Of a stretch of DNA of 7,190 bases, positions 1-6,007 are shown piece by piece (position 1 is the first letter of the stretch; the number at the start of each line of letters is the position of its first letter). The notes beneath the pieces are model-generated. The model worked only from the letters and a program-made list of their open reading frames with translations, ran no database searches and was not told where the DNA came from. A program made the position numbers and the translations under genes. Origin of the DNA: Armatimonadota bacterium (lineage in GTDB: Bacteria; Armatimonadota; Fimbriimonadia; Fimbriimonadales; Fimbriimonadaceae); assembly GCA_023423495.1 (NCBI GenBank), contig JAFAFM010000150.1, positions 1-7,190 on the forward strand, in the 5' to 3' direction.

Positions 1-576
1 GTCGGCAAGCTGCTTGCCGACTCGATGTCCGACCTTGGCGGCACGCCGACTTTTGCGATCGTCGCGTCTGGTCCGAATGGTGCTGAGCCACATCACCTGA
101 ACGATGCGACTCGCTTGGAGGAAGGACATGTCGTCATTCTGGATTTCGGTTGTGACGTGCAGGGATACAAGAGTGACATCACCCGAGTAGTCGCGATCAA
201 TCGTGCCTCCGACCAAGCTAAGAATGTGTACCGCATTGTTTACGAAGCCCACATGGCGGCTCGCGCTGTAGCAAAAGCGGAAGCTTTGGCAGGGGATGTC
301 GATCAGGCGGCCCGATCAGTGATCGAGCAAGCCGGCTTTGGAGAATATTTCGTGCACCGCACTGGTCACGGAATCGGCATGAATGGACACGAATCGCCCA
401 ACATTACGCCAGGCTCAGACTTCGCACTGGAAGAGGGCAATTGCTTCAGCATCGAACCCGGCATTTACCTGCCTGGTGAGTTTGGCGTGCGCATCGAAAA
501 CATCGTCATGGCAAAGGCCGACGTTTGTTACAGTTTTAACGTCGACCCGGCTCCTGAGTTGGAGATTGTAGGTTAG
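1..576 (+). CDS. M24 family metallopeptidase, Xaa-Pro aminopeptidase type (5' partial)
   Basis: C-terminal 191 residues of a pita-bread-fold metallopeptidase; the frame is open from base 1, so the start lies outside the window and the ATG at 25 is internal. All five dinuclear-metal ligands of the M24 family are visible: Asp48 (in LDFG), Asp59 (in SDITR), His123 (in HRTGHGIG), Glu152 (in SIEPGIY) and Glu166 (in RIEN), counting from base 1. The family removes N-terminal residues from peptides, and this sub-type usually acts in the cytoplasm on X-Pro peptides. The extended GHGIGMNGHE and EPGIYLPGEFGVR signatures fit Xaa-Pro aminopeptidase/prolidase (PepP/PepQ) better than methionine aminopeptidase, but the missing N-terminal domain prevents a firm choice. 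Its stop codon overlaps the 3' end of the convergent PEP-CTERM gene by 4 bases. Confidence 0.9.
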   Translation, partial: VGKLLADSMSDLGGTPTFAIVASGPNGAEPHHLNDATRLEEGHVVILDFGCDVQGYKSDITRVVAINRASDQAKNVYRIVYEAHMAARAVAKAEALAGDVDQAARSVIEQAGFGEYFVHRTGHGIGMNGHESPNITPGSDFALEEGNCFSIEPGIYLPGEFGVRIENIVMAKADVCYSFNVDPAPELEIVG

Positions 577-1328
577 TCTTTCTTCTTGGCTCGTCGTTTG
601 AGACCGTAAGCCGCGATCGCTCCGCCTAAGATCAACATTGTTCCCGGTTCGGGAACCGGCGGCACGTCGTCCCCGCCACCACCACCGTCGCCATTCACGA
701 ATAGCAGGCCACCGAGCGCTAGCGGCAAAGGATTGAAGCCACCGGCAATCGGAGTGATCGGAATCGGGGTGATTTCCTCAACCGGAGGTGTTGGTGGGAA
801 AGTGAAAATTGGAGCTACGGGCTCTAACTCGGAGAGAGGTTCCACCACGAGTTCTGTTTCGGAGAGAAAGTCAATCGGAGCCTCTTCGGCGGTCACCACC
901 ACTTCTGTCGGAGGCTTGTTGTTCTCCGCGATGACATCTTTCGGGCCGAGCGTCAGTGGGTTCCCGCAGCGCAAAATCAATTGTGGCTCGCCATTAGCAT
1001 CGATGAAGATGGCTTCGCCCTTCTTGAGTCGCTCCAGGTGCATCTTGATCTTGCCCCCCTCCGGCACGCTGTATACGGCGTAAACGCCCGTTTCTTTCAG
1101 CTTGCTTGGCTTGAGGGAGCCTAGGAACGCCAACACCTCTTCCCGAGTCATGCTGTAGTGCCGCATATATCGGTCCATGACTTCGGGATCGCGTCGAGCT
1201 TGGTTCACCAACTGCTCAGTGGTGACGGCCTTCTTATTCAAAAACGCGTTCAGATCCGGGCGGGCAAGGGCGCTTGAAAAAAGCGCGCCAAGCAGGGCCA
1301 CGACCAAAACCAGCCTTGTAAAAATCAA
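573..1328 (-). CDS. PEP-CTERM sorting domain exported protein of unknown function
   Basis: 251 residues. The N-terminus is a signal peptide: MIFTR, then a hydrophobic run to about residue 20, with a likely cleavage after ALA (residue 22). The C-terminus is a typical PEP-CTERM tripartite signal: PEP at 226-228 in VPEPGT, a hydrophobic segment at 231-243, and a basic tail LKRRAKKK. Such proteins are exported, then cut and sorted by exosortase. Between these lie a charged helical part (about 24-80), a short beta-like part ending in a CGNPL motif (121-125), a proline- and glutamate-rich stretch (about 137-195) and a Gly/Asp linker (213-221). I do not recognise a catalytic domain. The start is TTG at 1328, fixed because the codon just upstream is an in-frame TGA; an AAGGAG ribosome site lies 6 bases before it. 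It lies 77 bases downstream of rnc on the same strand. Confidence 0.88.
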   Translation of the reverse strand: MIFTRLVLVVALLGALFSSALARPDLNAFLNKKAVTTEQLVNQARRDPEVMDRYMRHYSMTREEVLAFLGSLKPSKLKETGVYAVYSVPEGGKIKMHLERLKKGEAIFIDANGEPQLILRCGNPLTLGPKDVIAENNKPPTEVVVTAEEAPIDFLSETELVVEPLSELEPVAPIFTFPPTPPVEEITPIPITPIAGGFNPLPLALGGLLFVNGDGGGGGDDVPPVPEPGTMLILGGAIAAYGLKRRAKKKD

Positions 1329-1334
1329 TCAACT

Positions 1335-1340
1335 CTCCTT
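1335..1340 (-). promoter_or_regulatory. Shine-Dalgarno site deciding a TTG start
   Basis: On the minus strand AAGGAG lies 6 bases before TTG (1328-1326). The codon before this TTG in frame is TGA, so no upstream start is possible. It is the only strong Shine-Dalgarno sequence I find in front of a gene in this window. Confidence 0.8.
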
Positions 1341-1382
1341 GCAACACAAGCGGAAGCTGGACTTCCACTCGCTATGACTAAC

Positions 1383-1401
1383 GGAACGCAAGTTTCGTTC
1401 C
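1383..1401 (-). terminator. Possible weak hairpin after rnc
   Basis: GGAACG (1383-1388) and CGTTCC (1396-1401) are perfect reverse complements around a 7-base loop, starting a few bases inside the 3' end side of rnc's stop codon on the minus strand. No T-run follows, so a factor-independent terminator is not convincing; it could be an mRNA-stabilising or processing hairpin. A second short hairpin, GGAAG/CTTCC at 1352-1366, lies between it and the PEP-CTERM start. Confidence 0.25.
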
Positions 1402-1405
1402 AGAA

Positions 1406-2110
1406 CTAGTCTTCAAATGGGTTATGGGCCAATTCCCGAGCGCGCCGGGCCCGCTCGATTAATTCCAATGCATCATTTGCGGCCGCCTGTTCGGCTTCCT
1501 TCTTTGAACGTCCAGATCCCTCGCCCATTACTTCGTCATCGAAGAGCACCTGGACGGTGAATCGTTTTTCATGGGACACGCCGACTTCGCGAGAAATTCG
1601 GTAGTTGGGCGTCTTGCGCCATATGGCCTGAGCCACTTCCTGCAATTTGGACTTGAAGTCGTTCGGGGATACATTGCCGCCCGAAATCTGGTCGATGAAC
1701 TCGTGGAGTTGCTCTAGCACAAACCACCTTGCGACCTCTAGCCCGGATTCGAGGTAGATGCCCCCGATAACTGCTTCGAATACGTCAGCGAGGATCGAGG
1801 GACGGGTTCGTCCGCCGGTGGCCTCTTCGCTGGCGCTGAGCTCTACGTGCTGATCCAAGCCTAGCCTCAGGGCCGTTGTAGCAAGCGGCCCTTCCTGGAC
1901 AATACTGGACTTGGCCTTGGATAGCATCCCTTGATCCCAACTTGGATGATGCTCATATAGGTACTGTGCAATGATCAAACCCAACACCGAGTCACCGAAG
2001 AATTCCAAGCGCTCATAGCTGTCCGCCACGGCATTCGGGGCGGCCGACCGGTGGCGCATCGCGAGGCGGAATACCTCGTCGCTTCGCAGTGGTATCGGCT
2101 TCGGAATCAT
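1406..2110 (-). CDS. rnc: Ribonuclease III
   Basis: 234 residues, a normal full length. The N-terminal endonuclease domain (about 8-145) carries the signature ERLEFFGDSVLG at 33-44, and the four acidic residues expected to bind Mg2+ are Glu36, Asp40, Asp109 and Glu112 (the last two in LADVFEAVIGG). A C-terminal double-stranded RNA-binding domain spans about 150-220, with KSKLQE at 153-158 and the closing SKKEAEQAAA at 202-211. The enzyme dimerises and cuts double-stranded RNA in rRNA precursors and some mRNAs, in the cytoplasm. The ATG at 2110 directly follows the TAA of the upstream aminotransferase gene (TAAATG) and I see no good Shine-Dalgarno sequence, so translation is probably coupled. 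The pairing with an aminotransferase is not the common rnc neighbourhood (acpP/fabF/smc or lepB/era). Confidence 0.97.
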   Translation of the reverse strand: MIPKPIPLRSDEVFRLAMRHRSAAPNAVADSYERLEFFGDSVLGLIIAQYLYEHHPSWDQGMLSKAKSSIVQEGPLATTALRLGLDQHVELSASEEATGGRTRPSILADVFEAVIGGIYLESGLEVARWFVLEQLHEFIDQISGGNVSPNDFKSKLQEVAQAIWRKTPNYRISREVGVSHEKRFTVQVLFDDEVMGEGSGRSKKEAEQAAANDALELIERARRARELAHNPFED

Positions 2111-3295
2111 TTACTCGAGTTTCTTAAGGGATTCGGCGATGCGAGCTACGCCCTGTTCGATGTTCTCGCGGCTCGCGGCATAGCTTAATCTCAAGTGGCC
2201 CGGCCCTTCGAAGACCGATCCAGGAACCGTCGCCACCTTGGCATCCTCCAGCAAGAAGGCGGCCAATTCTAAATCCGAGGCTATATTGCCAGTGAGGTAC
2301 GCGGAGAAATCTGGGAAAGCGTAAAAGGCGCCCTTTGGCTCTGGAACTTCGAGGCGTGGAATCTGCCGAAGCAGAGATACGATCAAGTCTCGCCGAGCCA
2401 GAAACTCGGTGCGCATTTTTTCCACCGCTTCCGATGGCAGATTGTATGCCGCAACGGCGCCCTTTTGCGCGAAGGATGTCGGATTGCTGGTCACCTGGTC
2501 TTGGAAGTTCGACATGGCCTTGGCAACTTCCGCCGAAGCGGCGGCAAAGCCAATTCTCCAGCCGGTCATCGCATAGGTCTTGCTGACTCCGCCGATGGTG
2601 ATCGTTCGATTAGCAATTTCGGAACCCAGCGCGGCAATGCTTTGGTGCTCGACCCCGTAAATTAGGCGCTCATAGATCTCGTCCGCTATTACCCAAAGAT
2701 CGTGTCGGAGAGCGAGCGCGGCAATTTCCTTGATCGTCTCCCGTGGCAGAACTGCTCCGGTCGGATTGCACGGACTGTTTATCAGGATGGCCCTGGTTCG
2801 GCTCGTGATGGCCGCTTTCAAGTCCTCGAATGCTGGAGCAAAGTCCTTGGCGGCAGAAGTTGAGACGACAACGGGAACGCCGCCTGCCAGGCGAATTTGA
2901 TCCGCGTAAGTCATCCAATACGGCGCGATGAGGATTACCTCGTCACCCTCGTTCAGCAACGTCATCATCGTATTGTAAACAGAGTGCTTCGCCCCACATG
3001 ACACCACGATCTGTTCTCGGGCGACCTTGACGTTGTTTTCACGCGCCAATTTCATCACGATTGCATCTTTGAGTTCGTTGATGCCGGCGCTCGGGGTGTA
3101 TTTGGTAAAGCCGGCTTGGATGGCGCCTATTGCAGCGTTGCAGATTGGCTCGGGAGTGTTGAAATCAGGTTCGCCCGCCGCAAAGGAAACGACATCGATT
3201 CCCTCGGCTTTCATGGCGTTCGCTTTAGCAGTTATGCTGAGCGTTGGTGAGGGCTTCAGCGCGCCCACGCGGCTCGAGAGACTAATTGTGTTCAC
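2111..3295 (-). CDS. aspC: Class I PLP aminotransferase, aspartate aminotransferase type
   Basis: 394 residues from GTG at 3295, the usual length for the I-gamma subgroup of aspartate aminotransferases. The N-terminal SLSSRVGALKPSPTL and SFAAGEPDFNTP are typical of the group. Key residues: Asn177 (in NPTG), Asp205 and Tyr208 (in ADEIYERLIYG), the PLP Schiff-base Lys239 (in GVSKTYAMTGWRIGF), Arg247, and Arg369 (in HLRLSYA), which binds the substrate alpha-carboxylate. The expected reaction is aspartate + 2-oxoglutarate to oxaloacetate + glutamate; relatives also transaminate prephenate or other amino acids, so substrate range is open. The frame stays open upstream to 3670, but that extension lacks family similarity and runs through the divergent permease gene. 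TTG at 3298 is an alternative start one codon earlier. No Shine-Dalgarno is seen; a TATACT box 8 bases upstream suggests a nearly leaderless message shared with rnc. Confidence 0.93.
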   Translation of the reverse strand: MNTISLSSRVGALKPSPTLSITAKANAMKAEGIDVVSFAAGEPDFNTPEPICNAAIGAIQAGFTKYTPSAGINELKDAIVMKLARENNVKVAREQIVVSCGAKHSVYNTMMTLLNEGDEVILIAPYWMTYADQIRLAGGVPVVVSTSAAKDFAPAFEDLKAAITSRTRAILINSPCNPTGAVLPRETIKEIAALALRHDLWVIADEIYERLIYGVEHQSIAALGSEIANRTITIGGVSKTYAMTGWRIGFAAASAEVAKAMSNFQDQVTSNPTSFAQKGAVAAYNLPSEAVEKMRTEFLARRDLIVSLLRQIPRLEVPEPKGAFYAFPDFSAYLTGNIASDLELAAFLLEDAKVATVPGSVFEGPGHLRLSYAASRENIEQGVARIAESLKKLE

Positions 3296-3303
3296 CAAAG
3301 GAA

Positions 3304-3309
3304 AGTATA
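3304..3309 (-). promoter_or_regulatory. Putative -10 box of the aminotransferase-rnc operon
   Basis: TATACT on the minus strand, one mismatch from TATAAT, with 8 bases between it and the GTG start at 3295. With the last T at -7, transcription would begin near 3297, leaving a leader of about 2 bases. I see no convincing -35 box at the usual distance. Confidence 0.5.
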
Positions 3310-3319
3310 GCCCCTCGGC

Positions 3320-3325
3320 TATACT
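3320..3325 (+). promoter_or_regulatory. Putative -10 box of the permease gene, leaderless
   Basis: TATACT on the plus strand with 6 bases between it and GTG at 3332. With the last T at -7, position +1 would be the G of the start codon itself, so the transcript would be leaderless. No Shine-Dalgarno sequence is present, and no good -35 box is seen. Confidence 0.5.
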
Positions 3326-3331
3326 TGACCC

Positions 3332-4378
3332 GTGGCGAAGGTCGCGACCGTAAGCAGGGGAAATGCATCCCTTTACGGGTTGGCGGCCGCATCCTTTATC
3401 CTCTTTTTGCTTCATTTGGGGCTTGGAAGCACCGACTTTGTATCGCCCTTCCGAGTTGTAAACCAACTGCTGAGAGGACCCCAGCCGGATGATCCAGCGA
3501 ATGCGATCGTTTGGGCGATCAGACTTCCGAAGGCGCTTTATTGCGTGTTGGCTGGAGGAATTCTGGCGGTCGTGGGTTCCGCCTTTCAGGCCCTTTTCAG
3601 AAACCCTTTGGCAGAACCTTACACCGTTGGAGTTTCGTCCGGAGCGGCAATCGGCGGAGCGGTGGCGCAAGTCGCGGGTCTCGATATCGGCTTGGCTTTT
3701 TTAGGGACGCCGTTGCTTGGGTTCATTGGGGGGATACTAGCTCTACTGTTGGTTTTCGGATTGGCCCGCCGGCGCTCGGGAACGGATTCCACGACCCTGC
3801 TGCTTGCGGGTGTGGTGGTTGCTTCATTACTGGCGGCCATCTTGAGCCTGATTATCCTTATGAGCGGTGCCGACTCCTCTCGGCTGATGGCCTGGCTCCT
3901 TGGATCGACAAGTCCACAGTTTTGGGAACGAGTTGCAGCTCTTGCGGTTGCGCTCGTTGTCGGCACCATCATGCTTCAACGCTACACGAAAGTGCTCAAT
4001 GTCGTTGCGATCGGTGACGACGCGGCCCGACGCCTGGGTGTGAATATCGAGCGAGTTCGTTGGCTGGTGCTTGTCATTGGCACGGCAATGGCTGCGACGG
4101 CGGTCGGCACCGTCGGTGCGGTTGCATTCCTTGGTCTGGTCGCGCCGCACATTGCCCGTCGTCTCGTCGGGGTGGACTGGCGTCGCTCCCTTCCATCTTC
4201 GCTGCTTGTGGGTGCTGGGCTTATGCTCGCCGCGGATGCGGTCGCACAGCGTGGACTTCCATGGCTTGGATATCTCTTGACCGGCAAGGAATTACTTGCC
4301 ACGGAACTACCGGTGGGTGTGGTGACGGCGCTCATTGGCGCCCCCTCGCTCCTAATCCTGCTTCGCCAACCCGAATAG
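3332..4378 (+). CDS. ABC importer permease, BtuC/FecCD family
   Basis: 348 residues, full length for this family, with about ten hydrophobic segments. Family signatures appear in order: RLPKALY (64-70), QALFRNPLAEP (86-96) followed by GVSSGAAIGG (100-109), the cytoplasmic GDDAARRLGV (228-237) in the region that contacts the ATPase, VAFLGLVAPHIARRLVG (264-280), and ELPVGVVTALIGAP (325-338). Such permeases form dimers in the inner membrane and carry iron-siderophores, haem or cobalamin delivered by a periplasmic binding protein; the substrate cannot be told from the permease alone. The ATPase and binding-protein genes that normally flank it are absent on both sides here. The GTG at 3332 is chosen because it lies just upstream of the first hydrophobic segment and no other plausible in-frame start was found; the ATG at 3363 is out of frame. 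Confidence 0.92.
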   Translation: MAKVATVSRGNASLYGLAAASFILFLLHLGLGSTDFVSPFRVVNQLLRGPQPDDPANAIVWAIRLPKALYCVLAGGILAVVGSAFQALFRNPLAEPYTVGVSSGAAIGGAVAQVAGLDIGLAFLGTPLLGFIGGILALLLVFGLARRRSGTDSTTLLLAGVVVASLLAAILSLIILMSGADSSRLMAWLLGSTSPQFWERVAALAVALVVGTIMLQRYTKVLNVVAIGDDAARRLGVNIERVRWLVLVIGTAMAATAVGTVGAVAFLGLVAPHIARRLVGVDWRRSLPSSLLVGAGLMLAADAVAQRGLPWLGYLLTGKELLATELPVGVVTALIGAPSLLILLRQPE

Positions 4379-4400
4379 GGGCAAATCTTTAAAGGTCTTG

Positions 4401-4406
4401 CATAAT
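4401..4406 (+). promoter_or_regulatory. Putative -10 box of the M34-like gene, leaderless
   Basis: CATAAT, one mismatch from TATAAT, with exactly 6 bases between it and ATG at 4413, the same spacing as TATACT before the permease GTG. With the last T at -7, +1 is the A of the ATG. This supports ATG 4413 over the in-frame TTG at 4398. An AAAGG at 4391-4395 is 17 bases from the ATG, too far to act as a ribosome site. No -35 box is evident. Confidence 0.4.
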
Positions 4407-4412
4407 TCGGCA

Positions 4413-5945
4413 ATGATTGCGGCAAGCCTGCTGGTCTTGACACTGAATGTGCTCCCTCCCTATCTCCAGCGAGTGTCATCCCCGCCGGAATCGTTTTTCC
4501 AGATCGTCGCTGAGCGAGATCGGGATGCTGCGCGGAAGTTTTACAAGAAGTATGTCGATGTAAACGGCATGCCGGTTGTGGCCAGTGGTGAAGTAGCGGA
4601 TCAGGCGCTTCGTCGAACGCACGAAATTGTCTCCCGGATGCTCCCCGGTCGACCCGATGTTTTGCAGGCACTGGTCAAGAACCGCATGTATCTCATTATC
4701 ATCGGCAAAGACCAGGTCTACACGGATATGCCGGAGTATCGGAACACGCCTGATCCTGCGTACATGAATGAGCGGGTGCGGGGAACTGGTGGCCGGCCGA
4801 CGAGCTTTGGAGAAGAAAACCTTCTAAGTCTTCCCATCGATCGGTATGACGACGAAAGCATCGGAGTCCACGAGTTTCTGCATACAATCGACAGCACGCT
4901 TGCGAGTATCGATAAGACATGGACCGAACGCCGTAATGCTGCGTACAGGCAAGCTATGTCCAAGGGGCTTTGGAAGAACACCTATGCGGCGGGCAATCCG
5001 GCCGAATTCTGGGCTGAAGCGGCCCAATCCTATTTTGATTCCAACCGGGTCAACAACTGGAACCACGGACCGATCGGCACGCGAGAACAGTTGAAAAGCT
5101 ACGATCCCGACACCTATGAGCTTGTCCGCACAACCTTCAATCTCCAGGAAAGCAATGACTGGCGATATAGCTATCTACAACCTTTGCCAAACATTACCAA
5201 GCCGCCGGCAAGATTCAAGGTCGATCCGTACTATACGAAATTCACATGGGCGCGTGAGTTTGTTGTGGTGGGGAAGGCCGCAAGTGATGCCTCGCTCTTG
5301 CGAGCGAACGACATCATCCGCAAGATGTTTGCTTACCGACACGACATTCTGAAGGCGCTAATCAATGCGGATGTCAAATTGGTGGTGCTTGGAAAGAATG
5401 AATCGGCCAGCCAGCTCCCGGACTTTCGCGGTGCGGAAACTTCAAAAGTATTGGCAAGGCATCTTGACTTCGAACCAGCGACCAAAACTATCGTAGTCGC
5501 CGAAGAGAACCTGATGGCGCCAGCTGCCGACCCCTTGATCGGCGGAAGCCAAGTGATTCGTGGCATGGCGCGGGCGTTCTACAAGATTACTGCTTTCCGG
5601 TCGGTCGACCCTGACTGGAACAATCGCGGACGTAATGTCCAGCAGTATGAGTTGCGGGTGAAGAGGCTTGATGAGGAATTCCGAAAGGCGGTGGAGGCTC
5701 TTTACAAGGCCTCCATCGAAGCAGGAAAGTGGAAGGGCACATCAGCCGTCCACAGTGCAGAGGACTACTTTGTGAACGGGGTGCTCGCCTATTTCGATGC
5801 TGTAGGGCAGGAACCGGCACCTAACGATTCCGCTACTCCGATCACTAACCGGCAGCAGTTGAAAGCCTACGATTCCGACCTCTACGATCTTGTCCACGAA
5901 ACGATGGCCTATGGGGGCCATGTTGACTGGCGATTGGGCCGGTAG
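4413..5945 (+). CDS. Two-module M34 (lethal factor/Pro-Pro endopeptidase)-like metalloprotease with a degenerate second module
   Basis: 510 residues. A hydrophobic N-terminus (about 2-14) may be an export signal, though it lacks basic residues and a clear cleavage site. Module 1 (about 40-255) contains HEFLH (His153, Glu154, His157) and, 41 residues later, NPAEFWAEA with Glu198 and Tyr191 seven residues before it. Anthrax lethal factor has the same arrangement (His686/Glu687/His690, Tyr728, Glu735 in NEAEFFAEA), and Zmp1/PPEP-1 of Clostridioides has the same Tyr-Glu spacing. I therefore infer a gluzincin-type zinc peptidase. Module 2 (about 275-510) repeats the layout, but HEFLH is replaced by RGMAR (383-387) and the Glu and Tyr positions are also changed, so it should be inactive. 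Substrate is unknown. The gene begins 34 bases after the permease stop; whether they share function is unclear. TTG at 4398 is an alternative start five codons upstream. Confidence 0.72.
   Translation: MIAASLLVLTLNVLPPYLQRVSSPPESFFQIVAERDRDAARKFYKKYVDVNGMPVVASGEVADQALRRTHEIVSRMLPGRPDVLQALVKNRMYLIIIGKDQVYTDMPEYRNTPDPAYMNERVRGTGGRPTSFGEENLLSLPIDRYDDESIGVHEFLHTIDSTLASIDKTWTERRNAAYRQAMSKGLWKNTYAAGNPAEFWAEAAQSYFDSNRVNNWNHGPIGTREQLKSYDPDTYELVRTTFNLQESNDWRYSYLQPLPNITKPPARFKVDPYYTKFTWAREFVVVGKAASDASLLRANDIIRKMFAYRHDILKALINADVKLVVLGKNESASQLPDFRGAETSKVLARHLDFEPATKTIVVAEENLMAPAADPLIGGSQVIRGMARAFYKITAFRSVDPDWNNRGRNVQQYELRVKRLDEEFRKAVEALYKASIEAGKWKGTSAVHSAEDYFVNGVLAYFDAVGQEPAPNDSATPITNRQQLKAYDSDLYDLVHETMAYGGHVDWRLGR
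4596..5942 (+). repeat. Internal protein duplication within the M34-like gene
   Basis: Residues 62-253 and 291-510 are diverged copies. Matching blocks: EIVSRMLPGRPDVLQALVKN with DIIRKMFAYRHDILKALINA; MYLIIIGKD with VKLVVLGKN; DMPEYR with QLPDFR; GEENLLS with AEENLMA; SYFDS with AYFDA; REQLKSYDPDTYELV with RQQLKAYDSDLYDLV; NDWRYS with VDWRLG. The offset is 229-230 residues in the first part and 256 in the last, so module 2 has about 25 extra residues between the lost HExxH site and its C-terminal helices. Similarity is at protein level; the DNA copies have clearly diverged, so the duplication is old. Confidence 0.85.
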
Positions 5946-5949
5946 TCCG

Positions 5950-5962
5950 GGGCCCTTAGCCC
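5950..5962 (+). terminator. Possible weak terminator after the M34-like gene
   Basis: GGGC (5950-5953) pairs with GCCC (5959-5962) around the loop CCTTA, followed by G and three T residues. An alternative pairing CGGG/CCCG (5948-5951 with 5960-5963) is also possible. The stem is short and the T-run brief, so this is a tentative call. Confidence 0.3.
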
Positions 5963-5989
5963 GTTTCCATCGAAGGAATTCAGAAATTA

Positions 5990-5999
5990 GGCTATGCTT
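5990..5999 (+). promoter_or_regulatory. Putative argH -10 element, GGCTATGCTT
   Basis: The sequence matches the arm GGCTATACTT of the divergent inverted repeat in 9 of 10 positions. The TATGCT box (5993-5998) lies 9 bases before ATG 6008, predicting a transcript with a leader of about 3 bases. No Shine-Dalgarno is found close enough to the ATG; GAAGGAA at 5972-5978 is about 30 bases away. Confidence 0.45.
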
Positions 6000-6007
6000 C
6001 TTGCCCG

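Larger units (their letters stand above)
3303..3326. repeat. Perfect 10-bp inverted repeat filling a divergent spacer
   Basis: The arms AAGTATAGCC (3303-3312) and GGCTATACTT (3317-3326) are exact reverse complements around the loop CCTC. The repeat occupies 24 of the 36 bases between the aminotransferase and permease start codons and is centred within 1 base of the middle of the spacer. Each arm contains a TATACT box reading outward. It may be simply two mirror-image promoters, or also an operator for a dimeric regulator. Confidence 0.85.

Noticed and set aside
2278..2287. GGCTATATTG resembling the GGCTATRCTT promoter element
   Set aside because: It lies inside the aminotransferase coding sequence, matches only the first part, and no start codon follows at the proper distance.
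3303..3326. Inverted repeat as an intrinsic terminator
   Set aside because: It sits between two divergent starts, its arms are AT-rich at the base, and no T-run follows on either strand. A promoter or operator role fits better.
3296..3670. Upstream extension of the aminotransferase frame to a 519-residue protein
   Set aside because: The added N-terminal part has no aminotransferase similarity, is rich in Arg/Ser/Gly as antisense frames often are, and lies over the well-supported permease gene and both promoters. The family N-terminus begins at about 3295.
4387..4394. CTTTAAAG palindrome between the permease and the M34-like gene
   Set aside because: An 8-base AT-rich palindrome is expected by chance, has no loop and lacks a matching copy in the window.
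4398..4412. TTG at 4398 as the start of the M34-like gene
   Set aside because: The AAAGG before it is only 2 bases away, too close, while ATG 4413 has a -10-like box at the leaderless spacing and begins directly with the hydrophobic segment. It remains a minor alternative.
3619..4671. Minus-strand open frames of 107-229 residues over the permease and M34-like gene
   Set aside because: They are rich in Arg, Thr and Ser, show no domain or ribosome site, and lie opposite genes with clear family signatures.
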